A stretch of DNA of 56,518 nucleotides from Acidobacteriaceae bacterium (GCA_003139095.1 PLHW01000057.1:1-56518); one strand, 5' to 3'; shown: positions 25,222-34,288, counted from the first letter of the stretch. A program made the numbers and translations. The notes: generated by a model not told the origin, from the letters alone.

Positions 25222-26315
25222 GCGAACGGGTGCGCGTGCTGGTGATCGACGATTCGGCGCTGATGCGGAAACTGATTCCGCGCATCCTCGAGCAGGACGC
25301 GTCGATCGAGGTCGTGGGCACGGCCATGGACGGCAATTTCGGCCTGAAGAAGATCAAGGAACTCGCGCCGCAGGTGGTGACGCTCGACCTCGAGATGCCG
25401 GGGCTGAACGGGATCGACACGCTGAAAGAGATTATGCGGCGCTGGAAGCTGCCGGTGATCGTGGTCAGTTCCCACAGCACGGCGGGCGCCGCAATCACGA
25501 TGAAGGCGCTGACGCTTGGGGCATTCGACTTCGTGGCCAAACCGAGCGAAGTTTCCGCCCACATGCCGGAGATTGCCGGCGAGCTGATTGGGAAGATACA
25601 AGCGGCGGCGTTGCAGGGGAATGCGCAGCCGTTTTTTGTACCGCAGAAAAAGCGCGGCGCGATGGAGAAAGCCGCACCGGCAGCGCCGACGCGCGTGATT
25701 GCCATTGGGGTTTCGACGGGCGGGCCGAATGCGCTGCAGTACCTATTTTCGCACCTGCCGACCGATTTCGCGGGCACGCTTCTGGTGGTGCAGCACATGC
25801 CGCATGGTTTTACGGAACTGTTCGCCAAACGGCTGGACGACACGTGTCCGATTCGAGTAAAGGAAGCGCAGGGCGGCGACCTGCTGCTGGCGGGACGCGC
25901 GCTGGTTTGTCCCGGCAATCGGCATTTGAAAGTGAAACGGCTGCCGCTCGGTAACGTCGCGCTGCTCACCGGAGACGAACCGGTGAATGGGCATCGGCCC
26001 TCGGCAGACGTGCTGCTCGGCAGCGTGGCGCAAGAGTTCGGCGCGCAGGCGGTGGGCGTGCTGATGACGGGGATGGGCGAAGATGGCGCGGCGGGGATGG
26101 GCGCGATTCAGGCGGCGGGCGGCGTGACCATCGCGCAAAGCCAGAAGACGTGCGTCGTGTATGGCATGCCGAGAGCGGCGATTGAACGCGGCTACGTGAG
26201 GCACACGGTCGATCTTCAGGATCTGCCGAAGCTTTTGCTGTCGCAGTGCGGGGCGGAAGAGAAGGGCGGCGAGGAACGAGATCGGGGCAAGGCAACGAGC
26301 GCCGCAAGTAACTAG
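25218..26315 (+). CDS. cheB: Chemotaxis protein-glutamate methylesterase CheB
   Basis: 365 aa. N-terminal receiver (VLVIDDSALMRKLIPRIL, phospho-Asp in TLDLEMPGLNG, Lys in VAKPSE) and C-terminal methylesterase. The catalytic triad motifs are seen: Ser in GVSTGGPNAL, His in VVQHMPHGFT and Asp in MTGMGEDGA. It removes methyl groups or deamidates receptors, opposing CheR, after phosphorylation by CheA. The ATG overlaps the cheA stop (ATGA). Length is normal. Confidence 0.96.
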   Translation: MSERVRVLVIDDSALMRKLIPRILEQDASIEVVGTAMDGNFGLKKIKELAPQVVTLDLEMPGLNGIDTLKEIMRRWKLPVIVVSSHSTAGAAITMKALTLGAFDFVAKPSEVSAHMPEIAGELIGKIQAAALQGNAQPFFVPQKKRGAMEKAAPAAPTRVIAIGVSTGGPNALQYLFSHLPTDFAGTLLVVQHMPHGFTELFAKRLDDTCPIRVKEAQGGDLLLAGRALVCPGNRHLKVKRLPLGNVALLTGDEPVNGHRPSADVLLGSVAQEFGAQAVGVLMTGMGEDGAAGMGAIQAAGGVTIAQSQKTCVVYGMPRAAIERGYVRHTVDLQDLPKLLLSQCGAEEKGGEERDRGKATSAASN

Positions 26316-26371
26316 AGTTATCTATCCAAAGGTATTGGGAACATGATTAAGTGGGATCGTGGAGGAGTGTG

Positions 26372-26806
26372 ATGGAACAGTTTGCGCCCGTGAAACGCAG
26401 CGGAGACGGACAACCGGTGCGCTATCTGATCGTCGATGATTCCGTGTTCGCCCGGAAGAACCTGGCCAGCATGGTGCAGAGCTTTGGCGGCGAAGTGGCC
26501 GGCGAGGCGGGTGACGGAGTGAGCGCAATCGCCGAGTACGACCGGCTGACACCCGACATCGTGTTGATGGACATCACCATGCCACAAATGGAAGGGATCG
26601 AAGCGGCGGAGAAAATTGTGCGCGCGCATCCGGGAGCGCGCATCGTGATGGTGTCGTCGGTGGGATACCAAGAGAACATTGTCGCCGCGTTGCAGCGCGG
26701 GGCGCGGCATTTCGTGCAAAAACCGGTGAAGCCCGAGGTGCTTTACGAGATCATCAAGTACGTGATGCGCGACGATCAGGAAACAGCGCAGAGCGCGGGA
26801 GCGTAA
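26372..26806 (+). CDS. cheY: CheY-type response regulator
   Basis: 144 aa from the ATG at 26372, preceded by GGAGGAG at normal distance; an upstream GTG at 26351 is open but lacks an RBS. Receiver features: VDDSVFARKNL, phospho-Asp in DIVLMDITMP, Ser-Ser in VMVSSVGY, Lys in VQKPVKP. No output domain. It is the likely CheA target that acts on a motor or other effector. It lies between cheB (56 bases upstream) and cheX (3 bases downstream). Confidence 0.93.
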   Translation: MEQFAPVKRSGDGQPVRYLIVDDSVFARKNLASMVQSFGGEVAGEAGDGVSAIAEYDRLTPDIVLMDITMPQMEGIEAAEKIVRAHPGARIVMVSSVGYQENIVAALQRGARHFVQKPVKPEVLYEIIKYVMRDDQETAQSAGA

Positions 26807-26809
26807 GCC

Positions 26810-27295
26810 ATGCGCATGGAACTGATTCAGCCCTTTTTGAATTCCGCCGACGCGGTGCTGGCGCAGGGGCTGGGAACGCCGGTCTCGATTGAGAACCTCT
26901 CGATGGACGAGGAGGCGTACCGGCGCAAGGGCGTGGCCGCCGAAGTGTGCCTTACGGGGGACATCGAAGGCCGGATCATTTTTGACGCGAACGAAAAAAC
27001 GGGCGCGTGTTTTGCCAGCCATCTGGCGGGTCCGGAGTTGACCGGCACGGAGGAACTGATTCGCGAGGCCGTGTGCGAACTGGCAAACCAGATTATTGGA
27101 AACGCCGTCACCGTTTTAAACGATCAGGGATTTCACTTCCGCGTGCATCCGCCGACGCTGCACACCTCGGAACACGGCGACAAGAGCAGCGAAGATACCG
27201 AAGCGGTGGTTTTGTGCTTCAGCACGGCGCGCGGCGAGGTGTATATGAATGTCGCGCTGCGGTATCACCCGCGGGGAGCGGCTGCTGCGGGGTAG
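26810..27295 (+). CDS. cheX: CheX family CheY-P phosphatase
   Basis: 161 aa. The CheX/CheC/FliY phosphatase signature E-x-x-N is present in REAVCELANQIIGNAV. The N-terminus (LIQPFLNSADAVLAQGLG) and the Gly-rich strand DIEGRIIFDAN fit CheX, which dephosphorylates CheY-P in organisms without CheZ. Last gene of the operon; three bases separate it from cheY. No terminator was seen; a repeat-rich interval follows. Confidence 0.88.
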   Translation: MRMELIQPFLNSADAVLAQGLGTPVSIENLSMDEEAYRRKGVAAEVCLTGDIEGRIIFDANEKTGACFASHLAGPELTGTEELIREAVCELANQIIGNAVTVLNDQGFHFRVHPPTLHTSEHGDKSSEDTEAVVLCFSTARGEVYMNVALRYHPRGAAAAG

Positions 27296-27300
27296 AAGAC

Positions 27301-27345
27301 AGTTCTCGGTTCTCAGTTTTCAGTTCTCAGTTTTCAGTTCTCATA
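27301..27345. repeat. Tandem TTCTCAGTTTTCAG repeat
   Basis: About three near-perfect copies of a 14-base unit directly after the cheX stop. It resembles the simple dispersed repeats found between genes in several acidobacteria. No coding or terminator role is evident. Confidence 0.7.
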
Positions 27346-27435
27346 AACTCCCGAATAGCCCGTGCCGTTGGAATGGCTTCGAGCCTGGCCACGCTTGCTT
27401 TCGCGGGGATCGTCAGTTTTCACCGTTCTGTATGG

Positions 27436-27496
27436 TGGGGGTACCCCCCCTCCCCTCCCCCCTCATGCTCCTGTCTAATGGAGTCAATGACTTAGA
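27436..27496. repeat. GGGGTACCCCCC block, copy 1
   Basis: A GGGGGTACC palindrome runs into a C/T-rich tract and then GTCTAATGGAGTCAATGACT with TAGA after it. The same arrangement recurs at 27749-27800. Both are in non-coding sequence. Confidence 0.65.
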
Positions 27497-27748
27497 GTAA
27501 GTTGGCTGGCAAAGTATTCAAACATTTAGACTTGAACTTATTTCTTGCAACTCTTTTTATGAGTTGGAGTTAGGTTCGATTTTCGGAGATTTTGCGATTT
27601 CTTGCCTGCCAAAGTCTTGAGCTTAAATGACTTATACGTAAAGTCTTGAGCGCGTGGGAGTTAACTGCGATAGAAGTCATAGGCTTTCACCACGGGGGAC
27701 ACGGAGGATCACAGGGGAAACCAACCGCTTATAGACGTCGAGATCTTT

Positions 27749-27800
27749 GGGGTACCCCCCCACCCCCCCTCCCCTGGTCTAATGAAGTCAAAGACTTAGA
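27749..27800. repeat. GGGGTACCCCCC block, copy 2
   Basis: Second copy: GGGGTACCCCCC, a C-rich tract, then GTCTAATGAAGTCAAAGACT and TAGA. It differs from copy 1 by a few bases and tract length. Further AAGACTTAG and AAAGTCTT cores follow to about 27870. Confidence 0.65.
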
Positions 27801-27905
27801 GGGTGCCCGGCGCCAGGTCTTTGAGGAATAAGGACTTAGAGATAAAGTCTTTATAAACCAAAGACTTAGCGTCGACTTCACGAAACCGGGAAGCGACTCA
27901 CGAGT

Positions 27906-27933
27906 TGTCAAACCTGAATGATCGACGGCTCAC
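27906..27933. repeat. 28-base direct repeat, copy 1
   Basis: Starts TGTCAAACCTGAATGATC and ends ACGGCTCAC. It matches 27949-27976 at 25 of 28 positions. Start-to-start distance is 43 bases. Confidence 0.75.
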
Positions 27934-27948
27934 GCCAGGCCATGAAAG

Positions 27949-27976
27949 TGTCAAACCTGGGTGATCCACGGCTCAC
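27949..27976. repeat. 28-base direct repeat, copy 2
   Basis: Starts TGTCAAACCTGGGTGATC and ends ACGGCTCAC, 25 of 28 identical to copy 1. A third partial match begins at about 27982 (TGTCAAAGACC). Confidence 0.75.
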
Positions 27977-28277
27977 ATAAATGTCAAAGACCCGTTTCCA
28001 ACCGTCGCCTCCTGAGAGGCATTTTCGAGGCTAAGAACGAAAGGCCTTCTGCAATGGAAGGCGACGACCCTGGGGCGCGTCCGATGGAACCTTCTACTTA
28101 CATTATAAGTTGGGGTGTCAAGGATATGCGTCGGGGAGCGAACTGAGTTGGGTAATCATTCCGGGGGTGGGTTCGTGCTTATTGTAACTCGCGCTCGTGA
28201 GCGTAATCGCCTGTTTTCGTCCGTTATGCAGAGCGACAGTTTTATAAGCTGTGTAGAATGAAGCGCACGCAAACCAA

Positions 28278-28913
28278 ATGATGCATACACGCATCAAGCT
28301 GATTGTCCCGCTCTCGCTGCTGATTGGCCTTTTCTCCACTCATCCCGGAGCTGGCCAAACCTCAACCCCGCACCCGAAGCCGCGAAGCGACCGGCACCAA
28401 GAAGATGCGGTTGCAAGATTATTCGACGAAGTGCGAAAAGAAGCCAAGCTACCCCCGCTCAGCCGAATTGAGGACAGGAGGTCACTTCAGCAGCTCGCCT
28501 GTACAGTGGCTATTACCGATAGGGTTCCCGAATTCCGTAGCGGCGCTCCAGTACTCGGCAACGGCTCAATTGACGGCGTCACCAAAGTTAAGGAAGATGG
28601 CTCCCCAAAATGGGACAGGGAAAGCGCGCTTTACAAGACAAGTAATCCCGGCGAACTTACGCCGGAACTAAAGCGGGTGGCTCTCTTTGAGAGGCCGCGC
28701 GTTGCTCCCGACGGGCACATGATCATGATCGGATACTCACGGTACTCGGTTGCAGTGTGGCCCACCCCGAACGCAGCCAACAAATACTGGGTTGCGGTCG
28801 AGCTTTTCTGGAGTGCCGGTGACGAGTTCTTTCAAAACCATTTTACGGACGCAATGGAGTGGAAGAATGAATGGAAGCAGTTTGTAGCGCCGGAATGCAA
28901 ACAAGTTAAATGA
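28278..28913 (+). CDS. Secreted protein, possibly CAP/SCP-like
   Basis: 211 aa with a signal peptide (LIVPLSLLIGLFSTHPGAG). The segment ARLFDEVRKEAKLPPL followed by LQQLACTVAI recalls the first helices of CAP (SCP/PR-1) domains, and YSVAVWPTPNAANKYWVAVEL recalls the final strand. The conserved His/Glu pair of CAP domains is not clear, so the link is weak. The start is ATG at 28278; a second ATG follows at once. The gene stands alone after the repeat interval. Confidence 0.6.
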   Translation: MMHTRIKLIVPLSLLIGLFSTHPGAGQTSTPHPKPRSDRHQEDAVARLFDEVRKEAKLPPLSRIEDRRSLQQLACTVAITDRVPEFRSGAPVLGNGSIDGVTKVKEDGSPKWDRESALYKTSNPGELTPELKRVALFERPRVAPDGHMIMIGYSRYSVAVWPTPNAANKYWVAVELFWSAGDEFFQNHFTDAMEWKNEWKQFVAPECKQVK

Positions 28914-29062
28914 GCACCTTCAGCAGATCTTGGATTTCGAGGCTGATAGCTATTGATAAATCCCCATTACGCTCACGGCCCATGAAGTCCGGGGCTCCAC
29001 TTTAGAGATCCTCGACTCTTGTTGATAAAGACAGCTACTTGGCGCTCTTTTCTTCGCTGGCC

Positions 29063-30064
29063 TTAATCTTTGTTCGTCTTCTCTTTGCTCGGTTGATCTT
29101 TGCTCGGCTGATCCTGGCTGGTTTCGAAGTCCACGATCTTTTTCTGCATTTCGAGGGGATTGCCGCCGCCGACTTGGCGGCCGTTGATGTATAGCGTGGG
29201 GGTTCCGGTTACGCCGACGGACTTGCCGAGCGCGATGGAAGCCTCGATGCGGGCCTTGGTGTCGGGCTTCGAGGCGCAGGCAGCGATCTCGTCGGCGTTG
29301 GCGCCGGAGGCGGTGGCGATCGCCTTCAGCTTCTCGTCGACATTCGCGGCGGTGATGTTTTCCTGATCTTCAAAGGTTTTCTGAATGAACTTCCAGACCG
29401 CATCGCCGGAGGCGCGGCCGATGCAATCGACGAATTCGGCGGCCTTCTCGGCCCAGTTGTGGCCGGGGAGCGGGAAATTCTGGAAGACGAAACGGGCGTC
29501 GGGCTCCTGCGCGAGCAACGACTCGATAATGGGCGCGGCCTTCTGGCAGTGCGGACACTGCATATCGCTGAACTCGACGATGGTGACGGGCGCCTTGGCC
29601 GGGCCTTTGGCGGGGCCGTTGACGCCTTTCTCCAGCTTGGCACGCGCGTCTTCATAGGGCTTGGCGCCGAAGGGAATGATGTCTCCGGCAACCGCGTGCT
29701 TGCCGTCGGAGCTGACGAGGAGACGGTTCGGGTTCGATCCCTGCGGGCCGCTCACGAGCACGTTGACCTCAGCGAGGCCGGGAACCTCGGACGGACGAAT
29801 GTCAGTGATCTTCCAGGTGATTTGCGGATCGTAGCCAAAGGTCTGGAAGAGGAAGGAATTCACCGTGTCTTCCGAGGGCAACGCAGTGGAGCAGGCTGCG
29901 GCGGAGGAAGCCTGGGCCGCGGGCTTTTCCGATGATTGCGACACCGGACGCAGCGAGAGTTTCGGCTGGGCCTGCGCGACGCTGATTTGGCAGGCGAGGA
30001 AAACGAGCGCGAGAACAATTAAGAATACGGCGACGGGGCGGCGGGTGCGATGTGTGTATGTCAT
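29063..30064 (-). CDS. DsbA-like periplasmic thiol oxidoreductase
   Basis: 333 aa. The N-terminus has a membrane/signal segment (VAVFLIVLALVFLACQ), then a ~100-residue domain of unknown type (LPSEDTVNSFLFQTFGYDP..). The thioredoxin-fold domain begins near residue 158 with VTIVEFSDMQCPHCQKAAP; the active site CPHC is at 170-173 and the cis-Pro loop is GTPTLYINGRQ. Such proteins make or shuffle disulfides in exported proteins. The last ~20 residues are a short repeat (DQPSKDQPSKEK) produced by tandem duplication in the DNA (29075-29118). It is divergent from the MFS gene. Confidence 0.88.
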   Translation of the reverse strand: MTYTHRTRRPVAVFLIVLALVFLACQISVAQAQPKLSLRPVSQSSEKPAAQASSAAACSTALPSEDTVNSFLFQTFGYDPQITWKITDIRPSEVPGLAEVNVLVSGPQGSNPNRLLVSSDGKHAVAGDIIPFGAKPYEDARAKLEKGVNGPAKGPAKAPVTIVEFSDMQCPHCQKAAPIIESLLAQEPDARFVFQNFPLPGHNWAEKAAEFVDCIGRASGDAVWKFIQKTFEDQENITAANVDEKLKAIATASGANADEIAACASKPDTKARIEASIALGKSVGVTGTPTLYINGRQVGGGNPLEMQKKIVDFETSQDQPSKDQPSKEKTNKD

Positions 30065-30315
30065 GTTCGGAATTCGATTGTTTCAAAATGCCGGACAATT
30101 GTCAGCTGTCGGAGGCATTTGCGGCGCGGACATGGCTCGACGACACCGGAAAACAGGCGGCGGCATGCCGGCCGGCGGCGGGGCTACAAACTTGGCGGCC
30201 GCGGTTCCGGCGCGCTTTTGCCGAGCCACTGGCGGCGACAATCTGCTATCTTCGACCGGATGATTCTGCAGCCAGACCACGCGGCGCCGAGCCGCGCCGA
30301 GGATAATTGCCCCGA

Positions 30316-31671
30316 ATGACCACGCCGCCGGTTGCCGCCGCTCGCCCCGAACCTTCCACTCTCTATCGCTGGGCCGTGCTCATTTTTGTGAGCATTGCCA
30401 TGGGCGGCAACTACTATATCTACGACAGCATCAATCCGCTGGAGCGCATCTTCATCGATAAGCTCGGCTTCTCCGCCACCGCGTTCGGCTGGCTCAATTC
30501 CTCCTACAGCATTGCCGCAGTCGTCACGCTGCTCATCGGCGGGATCGTCATCGACCGCATCGGCACCAAGAAAGCCATCACCTTTTTCGCCGCGATCTGC
30601 CTCGCCGGAGCCCTTCTCACCGCCCTGCGCGGTCGCCCGGCTGTGATGATCGCGGGTCGAACCGTCCTCGGCCTCGGGGCCGAGTCCATGATCGTCGCCG
30701 TGACGACCGTCCTGGCAAAGTGGTTCAAGGGCAAGGAACTGAGCTTCGCCTTCGGCATCAATCTCCTCATCGCGCGCCTAGCATCGGTCGCTGCCGACAA
30801 CTCACCCACCTGGGCCAATCATGTGTTCTATCCCAACGGTCCCAACGGAGAACCGAGCTGGCAAGGGCCGCTCATGATTGCGGTCGGCGCCGGCGTCCTG
30901 GCGGTGGTCTGCTCCGCCACCTATTGGGCGCTGGAGAGCCATGCCGAAGGGCGCTACGAACTCGGCCAGGCCGGTTCCATTGACAAGCTGGAATTCGGCC
31001 AGGTCTTCCGCTTCAACACTTCCTACTGGTACGTCGTGATCCTCTGTTTCACGTTCTATTCCGCCATCTTCCCCTTCCGCACCTTCGCCATCGACTTCTT
31101 CACCAACAAGATCCTGGCGGCGCACGGCGGCATGATGGCATCGGAGGCCCTGCGCGTCGCCGCCCACGAGAAAGCCGGATTCTTCAACAGCATGCTTCCT
31201 CTTTCCTCCATGATCGCCACGCCCCTGTTCGGGTTGCTATCCGACAAAATCGGGAAGCGGGCTTTCATGATGATGTTCGGTTCCATCCTGCTGATGCCCG
31301 TCTACCTGCTGATGGCGTATTCGCAAGTCACACTTTTCGTTCCAGTGATCATGATGGGAATCGCCTTCTCGCTAATTCCCGCCGTCATGTGGCCGTCGGT
31401 GGCTTACATAGTGGATCAGTCGCGACTGGGCACGGCCTACGCACTGATGACGATGATCCAGCAGATTGGGTTCTTTTTGCTGAACCTGCTGATCGGCAAT
31501 GCCAACGATCACATGCACGCCGGCCTGGGCAACCCGGGCGGGTATGCCCTCGGAATGTGGATCTTCTCCATTCTGGGATTCGTCGGACTGACCTTCGCCA
31601 TCCTGCTACGAATCCGCGAAACCGGTCCGCACGGTCACGGGTTAGAGACGATCAAGGCAGGCAGCTCGTAA
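30316..31671 (+). CDS. MFS transporter (MFSD1-like)
   Basis: About 451 aa from the ATG at 30316 (a TTG nine bases upstream is less likely). Twelve membrane segments are expected; the first begins at YRWAVLIFVSIAMGGNYYIYD. The loop 2-3 motif appears as GGIVIDRIGTKKAI and a second one as LLSDKIGKRAFM. The whole resembles the MFSD1/oxalate-formate-like group. The substrate is unknown. The gene is divergent from the DsbA-like gene with a 250-base shared promoter region. Confidence 0.85.
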   Translation: MTTPPVAAARPEPSTLYRWAVLIFVSIAMGGNYYIYDSINPLERIFIDKLGFSATAFGWLNSSYSIAAVVTLLIGGIVIDRIGTKKAITFFAAICLAGALLTALRGRPAVMIAGRTVLGLGAESMIVAVTTVLAKWFKGKELSFAFGINLLIARLASVAADNSPTWANHVFYPNGPNGEPSWQGPLMIAVGAGVLAVVCSATYWALESHAEGRYELGQAGSIDKLEFGQVFRFNTSYWYVVILCFTFYSAIFPFRTFAIDFFTNKILAAHGGMMASEALRVAAHEKAGFFNSMLPLSSMIATPLFGLLSDKIGKRAFMMMFGSILLMPVYLLMAYSQVTLFVPVIMMGIAFSLIPAVMWPSVAYIVDQSRLGTAYALMTMIQQIGFFLLNLLIGNANDHMHAGLGNPGGYALGMWIFSILGFVGLTFAILLRIRETGPHGHGLETIKAGSS

Positions 31672-31730
31672 GTCGGGAGGGCGGAGGGTAAATCCCGGCC
31701 GCGGAGTTGCGCCCGGTTGGACATGTTACG

Positions 31731-31764
31731 GAAGTGACATGGAGAGTTGACATGGAAGTGACAT
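31731..31764. repeat. GAAGTGACAT direct repeat upstream of the ECF sigma gene
   Basis: Two exact copies of GAAGTGACAT (31731-31740 and 31755-31764), 24 bases apart, with extra ACATG and GACAT cores between. They lie about 190 bases before the sigma gene. Two turns of DNA spacing fits a regulator binding site, but this is inference. Confidence 0.4.
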
Positions 31765-31945
31765 TTCCGCGAATCGCCGACTTACCGGGCGAATCGAATC
31801 TATGGAAATCGCAGGTTTCGCTACAGCTTTTGGTATTCTTAGCCTGACCGAATGCCGCTGAGCGCCCCAGCGCTTCCTTGGCAAATAAGTACAACGAATA
31901 AAGTTCGAAGCCGCATCTGAGACAGTAGCGGCCGGAAAAGGCGAC

Positions 31946-32536
31946 TTGACCGACCTGAAGCGAAGAATCACCGAAACAGAGGCTATTGAGCGGGCAAAAC
32001 AGGGGGACGAAGCAGCCTTCGAGACCCTGTATCAGCTCCACAAGAGGCGCGTGTACTCGCTATGTTTGCGCATGGTGTCCAATCCTTCGCAGGCGGAAGA
32101 CTTAGCCCAAGAGGCGTTTCTTCAGCTGTTCCGCAAGATTGCCACCTTCCGCGGCGAATCTGCCTTCTCCACCTGGCTGCATCGCATGACGGTCAACGTC
32201 GTGCTGATGCAACTGCGCAAGAAAGCGTTGCCGTCGGTTTCGCTCGAGGAGACTCTGGAATCGGACGACGAGGCGCCGCGCAAGGAGTTTGGGGCCGACG
32301 ATGCCAAGCTGCGAGGGTCCGTTGATCGCCTGCAATTGCAGCGGGCGATTGACCGCTTGCCGCCCGGCTATCGAACGATTTTTGTGCTCCACGATGTGGA
32401 AGGATTTGAGCATAATGAAATTGCCGAGATGGTGGGCTGTTCGATTGGAAACAGCAAGTCGCAGCTCCATAAGGCGCGGTTGAAGCTGCGGGATTATCTG
32501 AAGTTCATGAGAGCCGAAAAGGCCAAGACAGGTTAG
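31946..32536 (+). CDS. ECF-family RNA polymerase sigma factor
   Basis: 196 aa from a TTG at 31946. Region 2 is clear ([20 protein letters not shown], then [20 protein letters not shown] and [19 protein letters not shown]). Region 4 follows ([38 protein letters not shown]). An SD-like AAAAGG precedes the TTG. Next gene, 28 bases downstream, encodes a zinc-finger anti-sigma factor, so the pair is a standard membrane stress module. Target promoters are unknown. Confidence 0.93.
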   Translation: MTDLKRRITETEAIERAKQGDEAAFETLYQLHKRRVYSLCLRMVSNPSQAEDLAQEAFLQLFRKIATFRGESAFSTWLHRMTVNVVLMQLRKKALPSVSLEETLESDDEAPRKEFGADDAKLRGSVDRLQLQRAIDRLPPGYRTIFVLHDVEGFEHNEIAEMVGCSIGNSKSQLHKARLKLRDYLKFMRAEKAKTG

Positions 32537-32564
32537 CAGTGGCGTTATCCTGGGAGAGAGCGTT

Positions 32565-33398
32565 ATGAAGTGTTCCGATGTGGATCGCATCCTGCCTGAC
32601 ATTATTGACGGCAAGCGAGTGGGGGGCAGCCATGATCCAGAAATCCAATCGCATCTGAGGTCGTGTCCCGATTGCTCGGAGCTGGTCGCCGATCTTCAAT
32701 TGATCGCGAGCGAGGCGCGTCAGCTTTCCGATTGCGAAGATCCTCCGGACAGAGTCTGGGTGCGACTTGCCGCCGACTTGCGCGCGGAAGGTCTGATTCG
32801 TGACCAGGAACTGGCGTCCGCCCGGCCCGTTGTTGTGCCCGGCCGCTCGCGTCGATGGAGCCTGGTTTGGCTGGCGCCGGTCGCGGCCGCGATTCTGGCG
32901 GTGGGCTCTTATGTCGTTAGTCACCAGGCGAAGCCGGGAATCACATCGCCGGTCGCCAACACGACGGCGCAGCAAACGCCGGCCGAAGTTGCACCACAGG
33001 CAGCGACATCGCAGGCGGTCGCGCCGCAGCCGAACACGCAGCAGGCTGGCACGCAGCAGACTGCCGGCTTGCAAGAACTGCCGCACGTCGCGCCGCCATC
33101 AACTTCTGCGCCTCCTCCGCAGGCGAAGCAGCCAGACATTAACGCTTCCGCCGAAGAGGTCGAACTCTCCCCGCCCACGCCCGGCGAAGACAGTCAATTT
33201 TTGAGTGAAGTCTCCTCGCGCGCACCCACCATGCGGGTCACCTATGAAAATCAGTTGCGCGCGGTAAATAATGAAATCCGCGAGACCCAGGCTTATATCA
33301 GTCGCAACCCCGGGGATGTGGATGCCCGGCAGCATTTATTGGACGTTTATCAGCAGAAGGCGATGCTGTACCAAATGGCATTGGATCGCATTCAGTAG
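32565..33398 (+). CDS. Membrane anti-sigma factor with zinc-finger (ZAS-like) domain
   Basis: 277 aa. The N-terminus has Cys3 and HLRSCPDCSEL (His-x3-Cys-x2-Cys), the anti-sigma zinc-binding pattern. A single membrane segment is near 103-122 (WSLVWLAPVAAAILAVGSYV). The outer part is Gln/Pro/Ala-rich (APQAATSQAVAPQPNTQQ), then a helical C-terminus (AVNNEIRETQAYISRNPGDV). It should hold the ECF sigma factor at the membrane. It is followed by the DUF4097 gene with a 41-base gap. Confidence 0.85.
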   Translation: MKCSDVDRILPDIIDGKRVGGSHDPEIQSHLRSCPDCSELVADLQLIASEARQLSDCEDPPDRVWVRLAADLRAEGLIRDQELASARPVVVPGRSRRWSLVWLAPVAAAILAVGSYVVSHQAKPGITSPVANTTAQQTPAEVAPQAATSQAVAPQPNTQQAGTQQTAGLQELPHVAPPSTSAPPPQAKQPDINASAEEVELSPPTPGEDSQFLSEVSSRAPTMRVTYENQLRAVNNEIRETQAYISRNPGDVDARQHLLDVYQQKAMLYQMALDRIQ

Positions 33399-33439
33399 GC
33401 TAAGGTAGGCCGCGGACGCCGGCCGAAGGGGCTTTTGTT

Positions 33440-34288
33440 ATGGACAGGCTGCAAAAAACCACAGTTGTAACGCTCGCGCTGGCTACCTGCATGGTTTCGC
33501 TGGCGATCGCCGAGTCAAGGAAGGAGTACCGCTTTGTCGTGGGCCCGAACGCCAATATCTCAGTCGACACGCAATATGGGGCGATTTCGGTAAAGCCGGG
33601 CACGAGCTCCGAGGTGGTCGTCACCGCCATTTCCCAGTCCGACAAAACGGAAGTCGACAATATGCAGCGCGGCAACCGGGTTGAGATCGCGTCGCACCTT
33701 TTGTCAGGCGCCGACCATCAGAGCGGCCGCGTTGACTACGAATTGCTTGTTCCCGCCGATGCGACGATCAGCCTTCGCTCCTCCAACGGCCCATTGTCGG
33801 CCGAGAACCTGCGCGGCGATTTGACCTTCGAAGGAACCGATGCGGTGGTTAATGTCCAGCACGTGAGCAATGGCCATGTGCACGTCCGAACCATGAGCGG
33901 GCCGATCACTCTTACGGATGTGAGCAACGGGCATATCGAGCTCTCCACCATCAGCGGGCCGGTGGTCTTGAAGTCCGTGACTGGGCCATTTGTCCGGGCA
34001 GACTCGGGCAGCGGAAGAATTTTCTACGCTGGCGATTTTGGCTCAGGCGGCGACTACAAGTTGATGACCCATACCGGCGACATCGAGGCCATCGTGCCGG
34101 GGAATACCTCGGCCGATTTCAGCGCGCACTCGATGCTGGGCAAAGTACACAACGATCTCGATCTTATGCCGCAGCACAGCCGTTACGCGCTTGAGCAGGG
34201 CCGCTCTTTCTTTGGCTCGGTGGGACAAGCGGCGTCTAAAGTCGTGTTGCGGTCGTTCCGCGGACAGATCCGGCTCAAGCAGCAGTAA
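33440..34288 (+). CDS. DUF4097-type beta-strand repeat protein (putative adhesin)
   Basis: 282 aa with a signal peptide (TVVTLALATCMVSLAIAES). The mature protein is a stack of short beta repeats such as ISLRSSNGPLSAENLRGDL, VHVRTMSGPITLTDVSNG and IELSTISGPVVLKSVTG. This fits the DUF4097 right-handed helix family, often found behind ECF sigma/anti-sigma genes in acidobacteria. The C-terminus has a few basic residues. It is probably co-transcribed with the sigma module. Function unproven. Confidence 0.85.
   Translation: MDRLQKTTVVTLALATCMVSLAIAESRKEYRFVVGPNANISVDTQYGAISVKPGTSSEVVVTAISQSDKTEVDNMQRGNRVEIASHLLSGADHQSGRVDYELLVPADATISLRSSNGPLSAENLRGDLTFEGTDAVVNVQHVSNGHVHVRTMSGPITLTDVSNGHIELSTISGPVVLKSVTGPFVRADSGSGRIFYAGDFGSGGDYKLMTHTGDIEAIVPGNTSADFSAHSMLGKVHNDLDLMPQHSRYALEQGRSFFGSVGQAASKVVLRSFRGQIRLKQQ

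Larger units (their letters stand above)
27296..28277. other. Gene-free interval of about 980 bases dense with repeats
   Basis: No credible gene in any frame; short frames lack family likeness. Contents: a TTCTCAGTTTTCAG tandem repeat (27301-27345), two GGGGTACCCCCC plus pyrimidine blocks each followed by a GTCTAATG-AGTCAA-GACTTAGA segment, many AAGTCTT/AAGACTT cores, a 28-base direct repeat and two small hairpins (28007-28020 and about 28042-28062). Base composition is lower in GC than the flanks in places. Confidence 0.7.

Noticed and set aside
27906-27976. Possible mini CRISPR array
   Set aside because: Only two full copies, a 15-base gap and no cas gene; copies also differ internally.
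29730-29745. GGTTCGATCC as a tRNA T-loop
   Set aside because: Inside the DsbA-like gene with no acceptor stem or anticodon arm around it.
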